This document shows, in pieces, positions 49,465 through 62,407 of a stretch of 64,000 bases of DNA. The DNA comes from Paraspadella gotoi. Its lineage: Eukaryota > Chaetognatha. Below the pieces are notes generated by a model. That model worked only from the letters and a program-made list of their open reading frames with translations. It searched no databases and was not told where the DNA came from. The stretch is from contig CM119268.1 in the NCBI GenBank assembly GCA_051294375.1, positions 9,545,216-9,609,215 on the forward strand. Direction: 5' to 3'. The position numbers and the translations under genes are program-made. Numbering within the stretch: the first letter of the stretch is position 1; each line of letters begins with the position of its first letter.

Positions 49465-51231
49465 TAGAGATAATAAAGATAAAGAAAGAGCTCAAATTGA
49501 GCAGCGCCCCCCGGCTGGCAAAAAGCAGGACGTTGATGATATGATCGGGTCATTGACTTGTCATGGGCTGAGAGGGTATCGTCATGGATCGAGATTGTCC
49601 AGGATCTGGTAACGAGCCGCCTGGAAAAATGCCCAATGCCACTACTGATACCTCTGGCCTGATAAGCCTGCCGAAAGTCCTCCTCTCGCCTGACGGCAAG
49701 GCGGGCAAATGCCTGTTCTGGCCCTGCTTTGCTGCAGGTGATACAGACTCCTCTCCCTCCTCCTGCGAGCCGTCGTTTTGGGGCGACGCTCAGTGTGAGA
49801 AGAGTCACACCAAGGTGCTGCAGGTTTGGGAGAGGTATCGTGCGTCCATTGCCTGCTGGAGGCCTCCGTCCTGACCCGTTGAGTGGGGACAGGGGAATCA
49901 CCCCGTGCGGTTGGGGTGGTGCTGGGCGTTCCACCTCATTTTAATTAGCGAATCATAGCTTGGAGGGAGGTCGAACGTCCTCCATCACGATTCAGAGAGG
50001 GCTCGAGGGCTTTGATGTAAATCGCCTCTCTAATACCTCTAGTGAACCACCAGTTTTGGTCATGGGCACGCACGAGAGACAGTCAGTTTCTCCTGAACAG
50101 ATGGCCGGAGGTTGCGTGTGTGCCTCAGCAATAGCCGATAAGTAATGACCACGTGGGTCCCGATATGGCTGTTGTGTGCTGTTTGAACCGATCTCTGAAC
50201 AGAGACTTTCCTGTCTCCCCACGTAATGCTCGGCTGTGCCAGGGGTTGGTGATGCCCTTCCCTGCACAGGCCGCCCAATAGACAGGCTCCTGAAGTGTTC
50301 GGGGGGTCTGGGAATTTTAATCTTTCGGTTTCACCAATTGCTCACGGTAAAGAGCCGCGGCGGCCGTCACTGAGGTGGAGATATCCCTGCTTTGCTAGCA
50401 CCCGCACCAATGGCTCAGTGATACCCCTGGTGGTAGGGGAGGGAGACATGGCGCCCACGTTCTTGAGGCGCTTTCTGCTTATCTCCCACTTGCGCTGTGG
50501 TGGCGCGGTCGGTTCCTTCAGCAGCAAGGCCTCGCTCTTCCTCCTGGGGGGCAGAGGTTGAGCTTCAGCCGTCAGCGTTACTTGGGCAGCCCTTGCTGGC
50601 CACTGCCCTCAGCCTGGTTCGGTGGGATCGGCCGAACCGTTGGGCCTTCTCTCAGTCTAAGCCCCACAGAGGGTAACCATTGAGGCGCCAAGGCTCCTTT
50701 TGACAATGCTCAAAGCTCGCAGGCCCTGGAGCTCACGAGGAGGTCGACGGAATCAGAAAGAGCTCTTCTGGTAATGGGACCTGACCTGTGGCAGAGCTTG
50801 TGCGACAAGGGAGCAATGCGACATTTCAAAGGGAATGTATTGATCGGTATGGGTCCGGTTTTTCGGTTAGACTGAGAATTCCAATGAGCGCCGCCCTCTT
50901 TGCGTTGTATGCACACATGAGCATTTGGAATTTTTCCATTCACCTCTTTTTCACACATGTCCACTTGATGCTCGCATTCAAATGCTGTTTCAAATGGGAC
51001 AATAGGGTATCGGACGAGATCCCTTCTCACGGCCAGGATGGTATCGTCTGCTTTCCGATACCAGAAGAGAACTGCACTCTGCCCATGCAGAGATCGAAAA
51101 GAAGAGCCAGAAGCTTCCACCTCATAGTCCATCCATATAAAAATCTGCCAGAGGACTTGAAGTTGATTTTGCCCATCCCTAAGCCACCATCAGCTGGGCA
51201 TAATACTACTGGTCCCATCCCAACCTGTTTA
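49465..51231 (-). pseudogene. Penelope-type reverse transcriptase/endonuclease, decayed
   Basis: Minus-strand remains in order. SSPLADFYMD (about 51160-51125) resembles the SPLSPVLADIYME segment of these reverse transcriptases. FWYRKADDTILAVRRDLV (from about 51065) stands where YVDDT is expected. NGKIPNAHVCIQRKEGG follows, and LCHRS ends the palm-proximal part. Next come TTRGITEPLVRVLAKQGY (about 50450-50390) and QLVKPKD (about 50310), typical of the linker before the endonuclease. HYVGRQESLCSEI (about 50230) stands near the GIY-YIG position, then AIAEAHTQP and NRDGGRSTSL. Several frameshifts separate these pieces, and the catalytic YVDD is changed to KADD. Recognition is by my memory of family motifs; a profile search would confirm it. 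Confidence 0.8.
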
Positions 51232-51666
51232 AGCATTAAGTATATTTATTATGTTTTTATTGAAATTAATTTATTCTTTATTACTTTGTTGTACATTAAC
51301 AAAAATGTAATATTTTTCCCTCTCTCTGGTCTCTTCAAATTTTCACTATTCACGATTTCAACCACTTTCCTCTTCTTCCTGTCTCCTTACCTTCACCTGT
51401 CCTCAATCTGACGCATGTCCTTATCTCAACCTTGTTGGAAGCTTATCTTCTCTCTCTTCCTTTTTCTTCTCTCTGTCGTGTCTCTCATCTCTCAGCCCTC
51501 TCAATACTCCTCTCTCTCTTCTCTCTCTCTCTGACTCAATGTTAAGAGAAAAAATTTGTACTGATTATTCAAACGCTGCATATGAACAGGCTTTACTCTT
51601 AAAGCCGAAACATGTCCTATGTAAAATGAAATCGTTGTACATAAACAAATAAACTTTGTCTTTCTC
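51227..51666 (+). repeat. Penelope-like terminal repeat, right (inverted)
   Basis: Inverted copy of 48948-49358, somewhat longer because its CT-rich internal run is longer. It contains a hammerhead-related sequence on the plus strand. Confidence 0.85.
51575..51616 (+). ncRNA. Hammerhead-related sequence in right terminal repeat
   Basis: Plus strand: stem II (AGGCTTTA / TAAAGCC), GAAACATGTC intact, but the CTGATGA box is disrupted to CTGCATATGA. Together with the left copy it defines a consensus in which all core elements were present. Confidence 0.5.
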
Positions 51667-51705
51667 TAATTTGCAAAAACAACGAAAAGAAAGGAAATTA
51701 ATATA

Positions 51706-51717
51706 AGATATAGTTTA
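51706..51717 (+). repeat. Target-site duplication, right copy
   Basis: AGATATAGTTTA, identical to 48936-48947. Confidence 0.7.
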
Positions 51718-52896
51718 AAAAGAATACAACCCTTACTGAGTACTGAAATAGAGCTTCTGAATGGTACACAATTTTCTCAAAGGAAAAATTATTTTTTTAA
51801 AAAATTTAAATTTAAAAAGAGAAGAGAATTTTTCGTTCTTTCTTTTGGAAGAAAATTGCAACTGAATCCTTTTGTCATTACGATTCTGCAAAGGTTCTGG
51901 AAGCAAGGACTTATCGTGCAAAAAAAACACGCTCTAACCCATTAGAAATGAGATTTGATTTCGACATTTTTCACATTTCACATTTTCACATTTCTCTTGC
52001 TCTTTTCCCCCCTAATTTTGTCTCCTAGCATGAGGATGATAACTACAAAATCAACTACAGTCGATATTAAGTAAAAACAAAAAAAAATAATATTAATAGT
52101 GAAGTTTTTCTCTTATTTTGTATTAGGAAAATATAATATTTATCTCTCTATCGTGCTTTTGATTTGTTTATGCCTTTTCTCCTCTAATTTTCTAGTACGT
52201 CGCTCAAATATTTATTATTTTTCTTTGTAACTTAATTCAATTAGGTTAAACTTTCCGACAACAAACGAACGTCTTTTGTCGAAAAAAAAATATTTGAAGG
52301 TGTTTTTGTACACTAGCGCTGTCGCGGTTTAGATGAGGTCTAAAACAAAAGTCAAGTAAAAAAATGTCCTTGGTTTTGTTCAAAAATAATCGGAGCATAT
52401 ATAATTAAAGTATTACATTAAGCTCTGTATTAATTTTGCTTTCACTGCTTTCCTTGGCTAAATTGTAGGCCGTAAATAGGAAGCAAAGTTATTAATTGTT
52501 GTTCTTTAGGAATGAACGAGATTCTATTAAATTAATTAATTTATAAATTCTAAAACCCTGAATGCTTGAACAATAAATTTATTAACATTTAAAATCCATG
52601 CACGTGAACCGAATACCATTTTATCATTTAATGGCGTTATAATTTCTCGCGTCATTTTTTATGGAGCTCGTTCTTTTTACGGCACTTGAAGAAAGATAAA
52701 TACAATTTAATGGATTCTCTCTCTCTCTCTCTCTCTCTCATTCCTCTCAGCAGTTAAATTCCTGCGGCGCATTCCGCGCCGCTCAGTTTTTCCTCAATCC
52801 CCGGAATCATCATTAATTCTTCTCCTTCGACGGACCGAGCGAGGATCATGGGGTTGCGGCGCGCGAGGTTACGGCGTGGCGAAGAGACAGAGACAG

Positions 52897-52929
<33 letters not shown>

Positions 52930-53196
52930 GAAGAGAGAGAGAGAGAGAAGAGAGAAAGCAGAGAGGAGAGAAGAGAGAGAAAGGCGCTGGGCCACCCAAG
53001 TGTCGCCGATCCCGTCGAGCGAAAGAAATTGTCTCTTCCGGAGACGCCAAAGAATTTCTTTTTTTTTTCTGGAGAAAAATAGTCTTCGTCGTGATTCGGA
53101 GAAAAACTTTTAGAGTGAGACGCTTTTGAGACAAGTCCTGGCTGCTGTCTCTCTTTATCTGTGTATAGTAAGATTTTTTTAGTTTCTTGTTTTAGT
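51718..53196. other. Intergenic, AT-rich
   Basis: No gene recognised. Contains short CT (52718-52739) and GA-rich (52890-52982) runs, with a CpG-rich patch at 52760-52880. Confidence 0.55.
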
Positions 53197-53291
<95 letters not shown>

Positions 53292-53292
53292 C
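53197..53292 (+). repeat. (TTTC)24 microsatellite at palindrome edge
   Basis: About 96 bp of pure TTTC. It marks the outer end of the left palindrome arm; the right arm ends in a short GAAA run (60029-60046). Confidence 0.95.
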
Positions 53293-54328
53293 ACAATCGT
53301 TATCTCTGAATTTGTCTTCCTTTATCCTTAATTTATTTCTTTGTCCATTTCATTGTGTGGTATTCTTTACCTCCTCTCTGTTTAATCTCTTGGTTGGTGG
53401 TCTGATATCTGTTATTTTTATTTGATCATTTTATCTCATTTTTATGTCATAAACATGACGTGCGTTTTTCTCGATGATGTTTTTGTTTTTCCTATGACAT
53501 CGAGCTGTCTCTCGTCTGACAGATCTTCCTTTGGGTTTTTTCTTTGGGGAATGGGAGGAGGAAGAGGAGGAAGAGGAAGAGAGGCAAGAGGCGGCGGAAT
53601 TATTTTTCTTTTAGTTTTCTTAACTAAGTCTCGCTGTTTTTATTTATTTTTTTTTTTATTTATTATCATCTGAATATTGCCGTGTCGCTCTGCTGACTTT
53701 ATTTTTTAATGGATTCCTTTGGTCGATTTATTGTATGTTTCTCTATTGATTTTTTTCTTTTATTTCGTTCGTTCGTTCTCTTACGTATATTTACGAAAAT
53801 TATGTTTGTCTCTTCTTAACTTTATATATATTTTAGTTATTTTCTTCTTTTCTTCTTAAATAATCTTTATTTCTCAAATTCTAAAGTCTAAACGTCATCA
53901 CCTGCATAGGGAAGTATAATTGAGGTTAGATATTTGAAATTTTTGTATTCATTTTATTTTATTTTATTTTATTTTAAATATAAAAATTTTTCAGTAATAT
54001 TATCAATCTTTTTTACCTTCTTACATATATTTCCCTCTGCCCTTTCCCCAAGCCCCCTTTCCATCTCCAAAAAACGAAATCAATAAAAATCTGATCTCGG
54101 GCCGGAAACATTTTCTTCATCGATGGGCGAGTCCCGAGATGGCGTGACGACGCCTCTTTCCCTCGGCGCCCAATTCCGGCGCCGAGAGCCCCCTGTCGGC
54201 CCGAAAAACTAAAAGCTTTGCGCCCAAAGGAGGTTCTATGGAGTTGGAAAGACGATGAGAAAAGAAGTATGACAATATGTATGATTTATATACTTTATAA
54301 ATGAAATAGAGGAGGTCATTCGAGAAAT

Positions 54329-54367
<39 letters not shown>

Positions 54368-55258
54368 AGGAGAGAGAGAGAGAGAGAGAGAGAAGAGAGA
54401 GCCGAATATAAAAAAAAAATTCTAGGCTGTCGAACCAACTTTGACAAGAAGAAAGACATTTTCCATTTTGTAGCGTTTTTCTCTGGTAGATTAAGCTAAG
54501 GCGAAGGGGAGAGGATGAGGAAGAGGCGAGGTGAAGAGGGAGGAGAGGCAGGGAGGAAAGGATAAGTCGTGCATTGGGGAGAGAAACGTCAAACGTCATG
54601 GAAGGAAAGGAACGAGGTTGCAGCCGAAGAGTCTGACCCGAAGAAAAATGGATGGGAGCAGAAGTGGAAAAAAAAGAAGATAATATAAGAAAAAAGAAAG
54701 TGTGAAAGAAAGAAGAGATGTAGTGAGTGGTAATGGGAGGGTGAATGACCGAGTTTCAAATCTTTTATAGTTTTTCTTTCGGCCTGCTCCGGTCGCTATG
54801 CGAGCGCGAGAAAGAAAGCGAGGAGAAAGAAAGAGAAAATACAAAGAGAAAGGAAATTACGGCGTAAGCATAATTTTTTTTTTTCAGAAATTAATCAAGA
54901 AAGAAAAATGAAACATTGAACGAGAAAAAAACAGTATTGAAACAAGGAATGAAAGTAGAAGAGAAGCAAGAAATAATTTTGCTCTCCATCCATCTTTGTC
55001 CCGAACTGTCTCTACGGGGAAGACGAGGACCCAAGGAGAAGTGGAGGAAGATGAGGAGGAGGAGGAGGAGGAAGAGGAGGAGGAGAAGGAGGAGAGGATG
55101 ATGGTCAGGAGAGAAAGAAGAAGAAAAAGGAGGAAAAGTTCGAAGGGTCTAATTGATTTTTTGGAGGAAGTAAAAAATAGTTGGATTTGAGGCGTGCGGG
55201 AGTGAGAGAGAAAGAAAAAAAAGAGCAGAAAGAAGTGACGGATGAGCCAGTGAGCGTG

Positions 55259-55321
<63 letters not shown>

Positions 55322-55392
55322 GAGAGAAAGAAAAAAAAGAGAGAAAAAAGTGACGGTGAGACAGTGAGCGTGAGAGAGAGAGGAGGAGAGAG

Positions 55393-55441
<49 letters not shown>

Positions 55442-56080
55442 GAAAAAAAGAGAGAAAAAGTGACGGTGAGACAGTGAGGCGAGAGAGAGAGAGGATGAGT
55501 AGAGAAGAGAGAGTAGATGAAGTAAGAGAANNNNNNNNNNNNNNNNNNNNNNNNNNNNNNNNNNNNNNNNNNNNNNNNNNNNNNNNNNNNNNNNNNNNNN
55601 NNNNNNNNNNNNNNNNNNNNNAGGAATTTCAATGTTTTCACAATTATACGAGAATTGACACTTTTAAGAGCGAAGATTTTTTTCTTTCAGGAAACAACGA
55701 AAATAAAACGTTTTCGGGGGAAGGAAGGGGCAAAGAAAAAGAAAAAAAGAAAGGTTTTTTTTTTCTTGTAAATTTAATTTTGCATCTCAATACAATGTAA
55801 TAGTAGAAATATCTCTAAATTTACTGTTTTTATTTGGTTATGAACTTCATTGATTTCTAGAATTTTATGATGAGCAAATTTGCGAACCCTCTTGCCAGCT
55901 GCCCAGTTTCTCTTCAAATCGTCATCCTTTTAGGCAGTGAACGCAAGCACTTGCAGCTCCTGGTCAGATGGGTCAACAAGCTGCCCAGGATCCTCCTCAT
56001 TTTGGTGCGGCTTCGTCCACCGCCTCGATTTGTCCGTCCGTGTTGAATTCGTCCGTCGATTCATCTCGAGTTTCGATCAT

Positions 56081-56203
<123 letters not shown>

Positions 56204-56553
56204 AGTCAATTGCTTTTCTTGCAGCATGCAATAACTTTCTCTCTTAATTTCCAAACTCATTCGTAAACGACGAAAATGTAGCTCCCAACCCCAAGCGCGA
56301 TTTTTTTTGTTTCTGGTTTTACTAAGTGTTCCGGCCAATTGTCTTCATCGAACCGCTATTCATTTTTCTTTACTTTCAGTTGAATTATTGCTAAAATAAT
56401 TTTTTATACTTCTTCCTTATTGTGATTTAATTCAGTTTGACACAACAATTTGATTTAATATTTTACTTCGTATGATTTCAGATTTCAAAATCTTCTCTCC
56501 CAGGCATTTCCGTCCAAATTTCGTCTTGTCTTCCGTCATCTTCTTTCTCTCAC

Positions 56554-56589
<36 letters not shown>

Positions 56590-57213
56590 NNNNNNNNNNN
56601 NNNNNNNNNNNNNNTTGTACTTGGAAAGAAAAACATGAGTCCCTTCCGGCGAATAATTCCGCATGATGAATGGAATGGAGAGAGAGAGAGAGAGAGAGAG
56701 AAGTGAGAGAGAGAAGAGAGAGGGAGAGAGAGCAGAGAGAGGAGAGAGAGAGGAGAGAGAGATTGTGGTGAGAGAAAGAAGATGACGGAAGACAAGACGA
56801 AATTTGGGAGGAGGAAGATTTTTTATGAAATCTGAAATCATACATACGAAATAAAATATTAAATCAAATTGTTTGTGTCCCAGAACTGAAAAGAATTAAA
56901 AATCACAAGTAAGGAAGAAAGTATTACAAAATTTATTTGTGCAATAATTTCAACTGAAGAGTAAAGAAAATGAATAGCCGGGGTTCGATGAAGACAAGTT
57001 CGCCGGAACAAAAAAACCAAACCTGAAACAAAAAAAAAATCGCGTGGGGTTTGGGAGGCTATAACATTTTCGGTCGTTACGAATGAGTTTTGGAATTAAG
57101 AGAGAAAGGGTTATTCATGCTGCAAGAAAAGCATTGACTCTGTTTCTCTCTCTCTTCTCTCTCTCTCTCTTCTCTCTCTCTCTTCTCTCTCTCTCTCTCT
57201 CTCTCTCTCCTTG

Positions 57214-57429
57214 ATGATCGAAAACTCTCGAGATGAATCCGGAACTTGGACAATTCAAGACCGGACGGAACAATCGAAGCCGGCACCAATAATCGAGGAG
57301 GATCTGGGCATCTTGTTGACCCATCTGACGCAGGAGCTCAGTGCTGCGATTCACTTGCTAAAAAGGATGACGATTGAAGAGAAAATGGGGGCAGGCTGGG
57401 CAAGCGGTCGGCAATTTGGCTCATCATAA
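57214..57429 (+). CDS. Short open frame in right palindrome arm, doubtful
   Basis: 72 residues starting MIENSRDESGTWTIQDRTEQ with a helical-looking middle (EEDLGILLTHLTQELSAAIH). The corresponding left-arm sequence (minus strand, about 56075-55870) starts the same way (MIETRDES) but is frameshifted and stops early. Either one arm has decayed or the frame is chance. Family not recognised. Confidence 0.2.
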   Translation: MIENSRDESGTWTIQDRTEQSKPAPIIEEDLGILLTHLTQELSAAIHLLKRMTIEEKMGAGWASGRQFGSS

Positions 57430-60400
57430 AAATTCTACGAAATCATGAATTCATAACAAATAACAAAGTAAATTTAGAGATATTTCTTACTAATTACAAA
57501 ATTGTATTGAGAATGCATTAATTTAACAGAAAAAAAAAAAACCTTTCTTTTTTCTTTTCTTTTCTCTTTGCCCCTTACCTTCCTCCCCCGAAAGACGTTT
57601 TAATTTTCGTTGTTTCCTGAAAGAAAAAAATCTTCGCTCTAAAAAAGTTGTAATTTTCGGCTCGTATAATTGTTGAAAACATGAAATCTTCTCCTCTGCC
57701 TCTCACACTCTTAGGCGGGCTGCTCTCTTCTCTCTCTCTTCGTTCTCGATCTCTCTCTCTCTCTCTCTCGTCTCTCCTCTCTTCTCCTCCTCTCTCTTTC
57801 TCTCTCTCTCTCTCACGCTCACTGTTCACCGTCACCTTTTTCTCTCTTTTTTTACTTTTTTTTTCTCCTCTCTCTCTCTCTTCTCAACGCTCTGTCTCAC
57901 CGTCACTTTTTCTGCTCTCTTTTTTTTTTTCTTTTCTCTCTCTCTCTCCGCGACGCTCAAATCCACTATTTTTTATTTTTACTTCCTTCCAAAAAATCAA
58001 TTAGCCCTTCGAACTTTTTTCTTCCCTCTTTTTTCTTTCTTCTCTTCTTTCTCGGTCACTGACCATCATCCTCTCCTCCTAACTCCTCTTCCTCATTCCT
58101 CCTCCTCCCCTCCTCATCTTCCTTCCACTTCTTCCCTTGGGTCCCTCGTTTCCCCGTAGAGTACAGTTCGGGACAATCAAAGATGGATGGAGAAGCAAAA
58201 AATATATCTTGCGCTTCTCTTCTAACTTTCATTCCTTGTTTCATACTGTTTTTTTTTCCTCGGGTTCAATGTTTCAATTTTTCTTTCTTGATTAATTTCT
58301 GAAAAAAAAAAATTATGCTTTACGCCGAAATTTCCTTTTCTCTTTTGTTTAATATTTTCTCTTTCTTTTTCCTCCCCGGTCCTCGCTTTTCTTTCCTCGC
58401 GCTCGATAGCGACCGGAGCAGGGCCGAAAAGTAAAAAACTATAAAAGATTTGAAATCGGTACATGTCACCCTCCCATCTACCACTCTACATTCTCTTCTT
58501 TCTTTTCACAGTCTGTTCTTTTTTTCTATATTATCTTCTTTTTTTTCCACTTTCTGGCTCCCATCCATTTTTCTTCGGGTCAGACAGATCTTTGGCTCGC
58601 AACCTCGTTCTTTCCTTCCATGGACGTTTGACGTTTCTTCTCACCAATCACGACTTATCCTTTCTCCCTGCCTCTCAATTCCCTCTTACCTCGCCTCTTC
58701 TCCTCATCCTCTCCCCTTCGCCTAGTTAATCTAAGCCAGAGAAAAAACGGCTACAAAAAAGGAAAATGGTCCTTTCCTTCTTGTCAAGAGTTGGGGTTTC
58801 GACAGCCTAGGATTTTTTTTTTTTATATCCGGGCTTCTCTCTCTCTCTCACCTCTCTCTATTTCTCTCTATCTCTCTCGTCTCTCTCTTCTCTCTGATCT
58901 CGTCATCATCCTCTCTTCATCTTCGTCTCTCTCTCTCTCTTTTATTATTTCTGATGACCTCCTCTATTTCATGTTATAAAGTATGATAATCATACATATT
59001 GTCATCTTCTTTTCTTCATCGTCTTTCCAACTTCCATAGAACCTCCTTTGGGCGCAAGAGCTTTTAGGGTTTTTCGGGCCGCAGGGGGGCTCTCGGGGGC
59101 GGATGGGCGCCGAGGGAAAAGAGGGCGTCGTCACGCATCTCGGGAACTCGCCCATCGATTGAAGGAAAAATGTTTCCGGCCGAGATCATCAGATTTTTAA
59201 TTGATTTCGTTTTTTTTTGCGAGATGGAAAGGGGGCTTGGGGAAAAGGGCAGAGGGAAATTATGTGAAGAAGTAAAAAAAGATTTGATAATATTACTCTG
59301 AAAAATTTTATATTTAAAAAAATAAAATAAAAATAAAATGGAATACAAATTTCAATAATATCTTAACCCTCAAATTAAATACTTGCCTATGCAGGGTGAA
59401 TGACGTTTAGACTTTAGAATTTAGAAATAAAGATTATTTAAGAAGAAAAGAAGAAAATAAACTAAAATATATATAAGTTAGAAGAGACAAACATTAATTT
59501 TCGAAATATACGTAAAGAACGAACGAACGAATAAAGAAAAAAATCAATGAGAAACACATACAATAAATCGACAAAAGGAATCCATTAAAAAATAAAGTCA
59601 GCAGAGGCGACACGGCAAATATTCAGATGATAATGAAAATAAAAAAAAAAAATAAATAAAACAGCGAGATACTTAGTTAAGAAAACTAAAAAGAAAATAA
59701 TTTCCGTCCGCCTCTTGGCCTTCTCTTCCTCTTCCTCTTCTTCCTCTCCATTCCACCAAGGAAAAAACCGCCACACAAGGAAGATTTTGTCAGACGAGAG
59801 ACGAGCTCTCGATGTCATAGGTAAAAACACAACAAACATCGATCGGAGAAAAACAGGGCACGTCATGTTTATGAACATAAATGAGATAAAATGATCAAAT
59901 AAAAATAACAGATATAGACCACAACCAAGAGATTAAACAGAGAGGAGTAGAATACAACAAAAATTAAATGAAATAGAAAATGAAATAAAATTAGGATACA
60001 GGAAGACAAATTCATAAGATAAGATTGTGAGAAAGAAAGAAAGAAAAAGAAGAATGGACAAGAGAGAAAAACCTGGCTCGCCTCCCCTCACCTCCGCGGC
60101 AGCCCAGAGGGTGAGGTATCAGCCCCTCCTCACCCACTTCCTCCATCCTACATGCTCGAGCACTCCCCCAACTCTCTGCACCCCTCTCCCACCCCCTCCC
60201 AAAATCCTCTCTTCGTTTGGAGGGTCAAACGGGATTCCGTCATAAACGACAGAAAAATAAACTTTGGAGCGAAATCGAGAAAAGTCGTTTGTTCTTCGAT
60301 GCGAGTCGGTGGAGGCCGTGGAGGTGGAGGCAGTGGAGGGGGAGTCCGGAGAGGGGGTAGGGGTCGATGGAAAGGTTTGGAACCGTCCGTGTCGGGTGCG

Positions 60401-61238
60401 TCGGTTGGAGAGCGGTTGGATTCGTTGGATTTGTTGGAATGGGGAAAAAATTAATGGATTGAATCTTAAAGAGCTGGTCGGCTTTAGACTTTTATTAAAT
60501 TGTATGTTTTACATACATTATCTGCATATATTGTAATATTTTGTAATATTTTGTAATTCGATGCTTTGAATTGTTCCATGAGATTTACCGACAAAAACAC
60601 TGGGCGGACCGACAGACGGACCGTATGCTAATCCGACTAAAAAGTAAAAAGTCAAAAAGCCTTCGCTTTAATATTGTAATGCATTTCTCTCTTTCTCTCT
60701 GTTTTGGTATAATTATGACTTCACTAACTACAAAAGCTTTTTCTAATCTTTCTTAATTTTCATATTCTAAATTTCTATATTTTTATATTTTTATATTTTT
60801 ATATTCATCTTCTACATGCATCTTCATCGTCTTCTGCAAGGCCTATTTTTTTTTTTAAATTTAAAAAAACTTTACGGCGAAGAATTGGAAAGAGAGATTA
60901 TAAATATAAGGTTACAAATACAAAGTTCATTGTCTAAACTTTCCCGCGGATGGAGACATCGAAGACGCAAGGAACATTTTCTAACGAGACACTATTTTCC
61001 TCCTCCCTTCCCGTCGCTGCCAACCATTGCCCACATGCCCACATCGCTTTCGATCGAACCACAACCCCATGCAACTCGATCACCACAACCCAAATCTTCT
61101 CCGATGAATCTCCACCCCCTCTCCCCCCCTCCCACCGAGCTATCTCTTCAACAATCCCCGACTTAAACTTGAGCCATAAACGAGTCAAAACACAAAAAAA
61201 CTCGTTGATGGAATTTTGGTCACGAAATCTCGGCGAGA

Positions 61239-61240
61239 TC

Positions 61241-61320
<80 letters not shown>
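61239..61320 (+). repeat. (CT)n microsatellite
   Basis: About 80 bp of nearly pure CT. Confidence 0.95.
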
Positions 61321-61322
<2 letters not shown>

Positions 61323-61395
61323 CCTAGATTTCCATCTTTACGTCCACCATTCCTTTCTGGCGAATTCATTTATCTCCCCCTTCCCTTGAACCTAC

Positions 61396-61671
61396 TTGCC
61401 CTCCACACCTCATCGCCACCTTAATTCATATTCTTCCTTATCCTTTCCCATCACTAAACTGTCTCTATCCCCAACGACGTCATCTCTTTCCAACGACGTC
61501 GACTTTCGCTTCAGCAGCGACCTCTGTTCGCTCCAGCGGCGTCGTCTCTTCGCTTCAACGCCTTTGAATGGAGACGCCGGAGCTGCCAACGCCGGTGACG
61601 CCGCCTACGCCGCTGGCGAAGCGTTTCGAGAGAAAATGAGGCGCCGAATTTCGCGCCGATTCGAGCTATGA
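61396..61671 (+). CDS. Open frame of 91 residues, unknown
   Basis: Starts MPSTPHRHLNSYSSLSFPIT and ends with an Ala/Gly-rich stretch (NGDAGAANAGDAAYAAGEAF) and a basic tail (REKMRRRISRRFEL). An overlapping 23-residue frame (61568-61639) reads METPELPTPVTPPTPLAKRF, then ERK and a stop. The GC-rich 3' half is consistent with coding in this genome, but neither frame can be confirmed. Confidence 0.25.
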   Translation: MPSTPHRHLNSYSSLSFPITKLSLSPTTSSLSNDVDFRFSSDLCSLQRRRLFASTPLNGDAGAANAGDAAYAAGEAFREKMRRRISRRFEL

Positions 61672-61743
61672 AGCCATTCCACAGTCGTGATACTTTAAAA
61701 AACATGACGAATGAAAAAATAACAATAAAAACAAGGCTAAGAG

Positions 61744-61888
<145 letters not shown>

Positions 61889-62407
61889 AAAAGAAATAAA
61901 TAAATAAAATAAGAAGGAAAAAAAGGAAAAAAAAAGAAAGGTAACCGCCTTGTAAAGTCGCAATGACCAGCAAAACGGGTGACGCCTAACGGACTAAATT
62001 TAAAATCACCTTTTAAAAACAAAAATGATAGACCCCTACAATACTATACTTGAAAAATTCCCGGCCGTTTTATTTTTCTCTCCATTAAATAATACAATAC
62101 TTTCTTTCATATATTTAACATTTAGGTTCTCGATCTGGATCCACGCACGCGATCCAAGTTGAAAGTTTAAACAAAAGTTTCGATTTAAGAAAAAGACTCA
62201 GCGGTTTGAATCGTAACCCGTCAATCGGGTCCACCAAGATTTAGGCGGTACTGGATTTTCTTCTCTCTCTTCTCTCTCTCTTTCTTTGGCAAAAAAAATA
62301 TTATTACCAGTATTGCCTTCGAAATTGGGGAAGTTCGAAATTCTAAAAAAAAATTGTCTCCGATGATATTTTTTCTCCCCGGTCTCGATCCCCTGACCAC
62401 TTCGACC

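Larger units (their letters stand above)
48948..51705 (-). mobile_element. Penelope-like retroelement with inverted terminal repeats
   Basis: A 2.76-kb element flanked by a perfect 12-bp duplication. Terminal repeats at 48948-49358 and 51227-51666 are inverted copies; a further 39 bases (51667-51705) lie outside the right repeat only, like the short extra tail known in Penelope elements. The body codes on the minus strand: part of a reverse transcriptase followed by sequence resembling the GIY-YIG endonuclease region. The 5' half of the reverse transcriptase is missing and several frameshifts and stops are present, so the copy is truncated and dead. The right-hand repeat is in reverse orientation to the coding strand, a configuration documented for Penelope elements. 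Confidence 0.85.

Noticed and set aside
48948-51705. LTR retrotransposon or DNA transposon
   Set aside because: Terminal repeats are inverted, not direct, which argues against an LTR element, and the coding remains match Penelope reverse transcriptase and endonuclease motifs rather than integrase, protease or transposase.
60264-60536. Gly-rich RGG-like protein at 60.3 kb
   Set aside because: GGA/GGG low-complexity DNA gives Gly/Arg in more than one frame; no start, splice or conserved block supports it.
60934-61188. 84-residue minus-strand frame
   Set aside because: The plus strand is equally open and protein-like over the same bases; no signal favours either.
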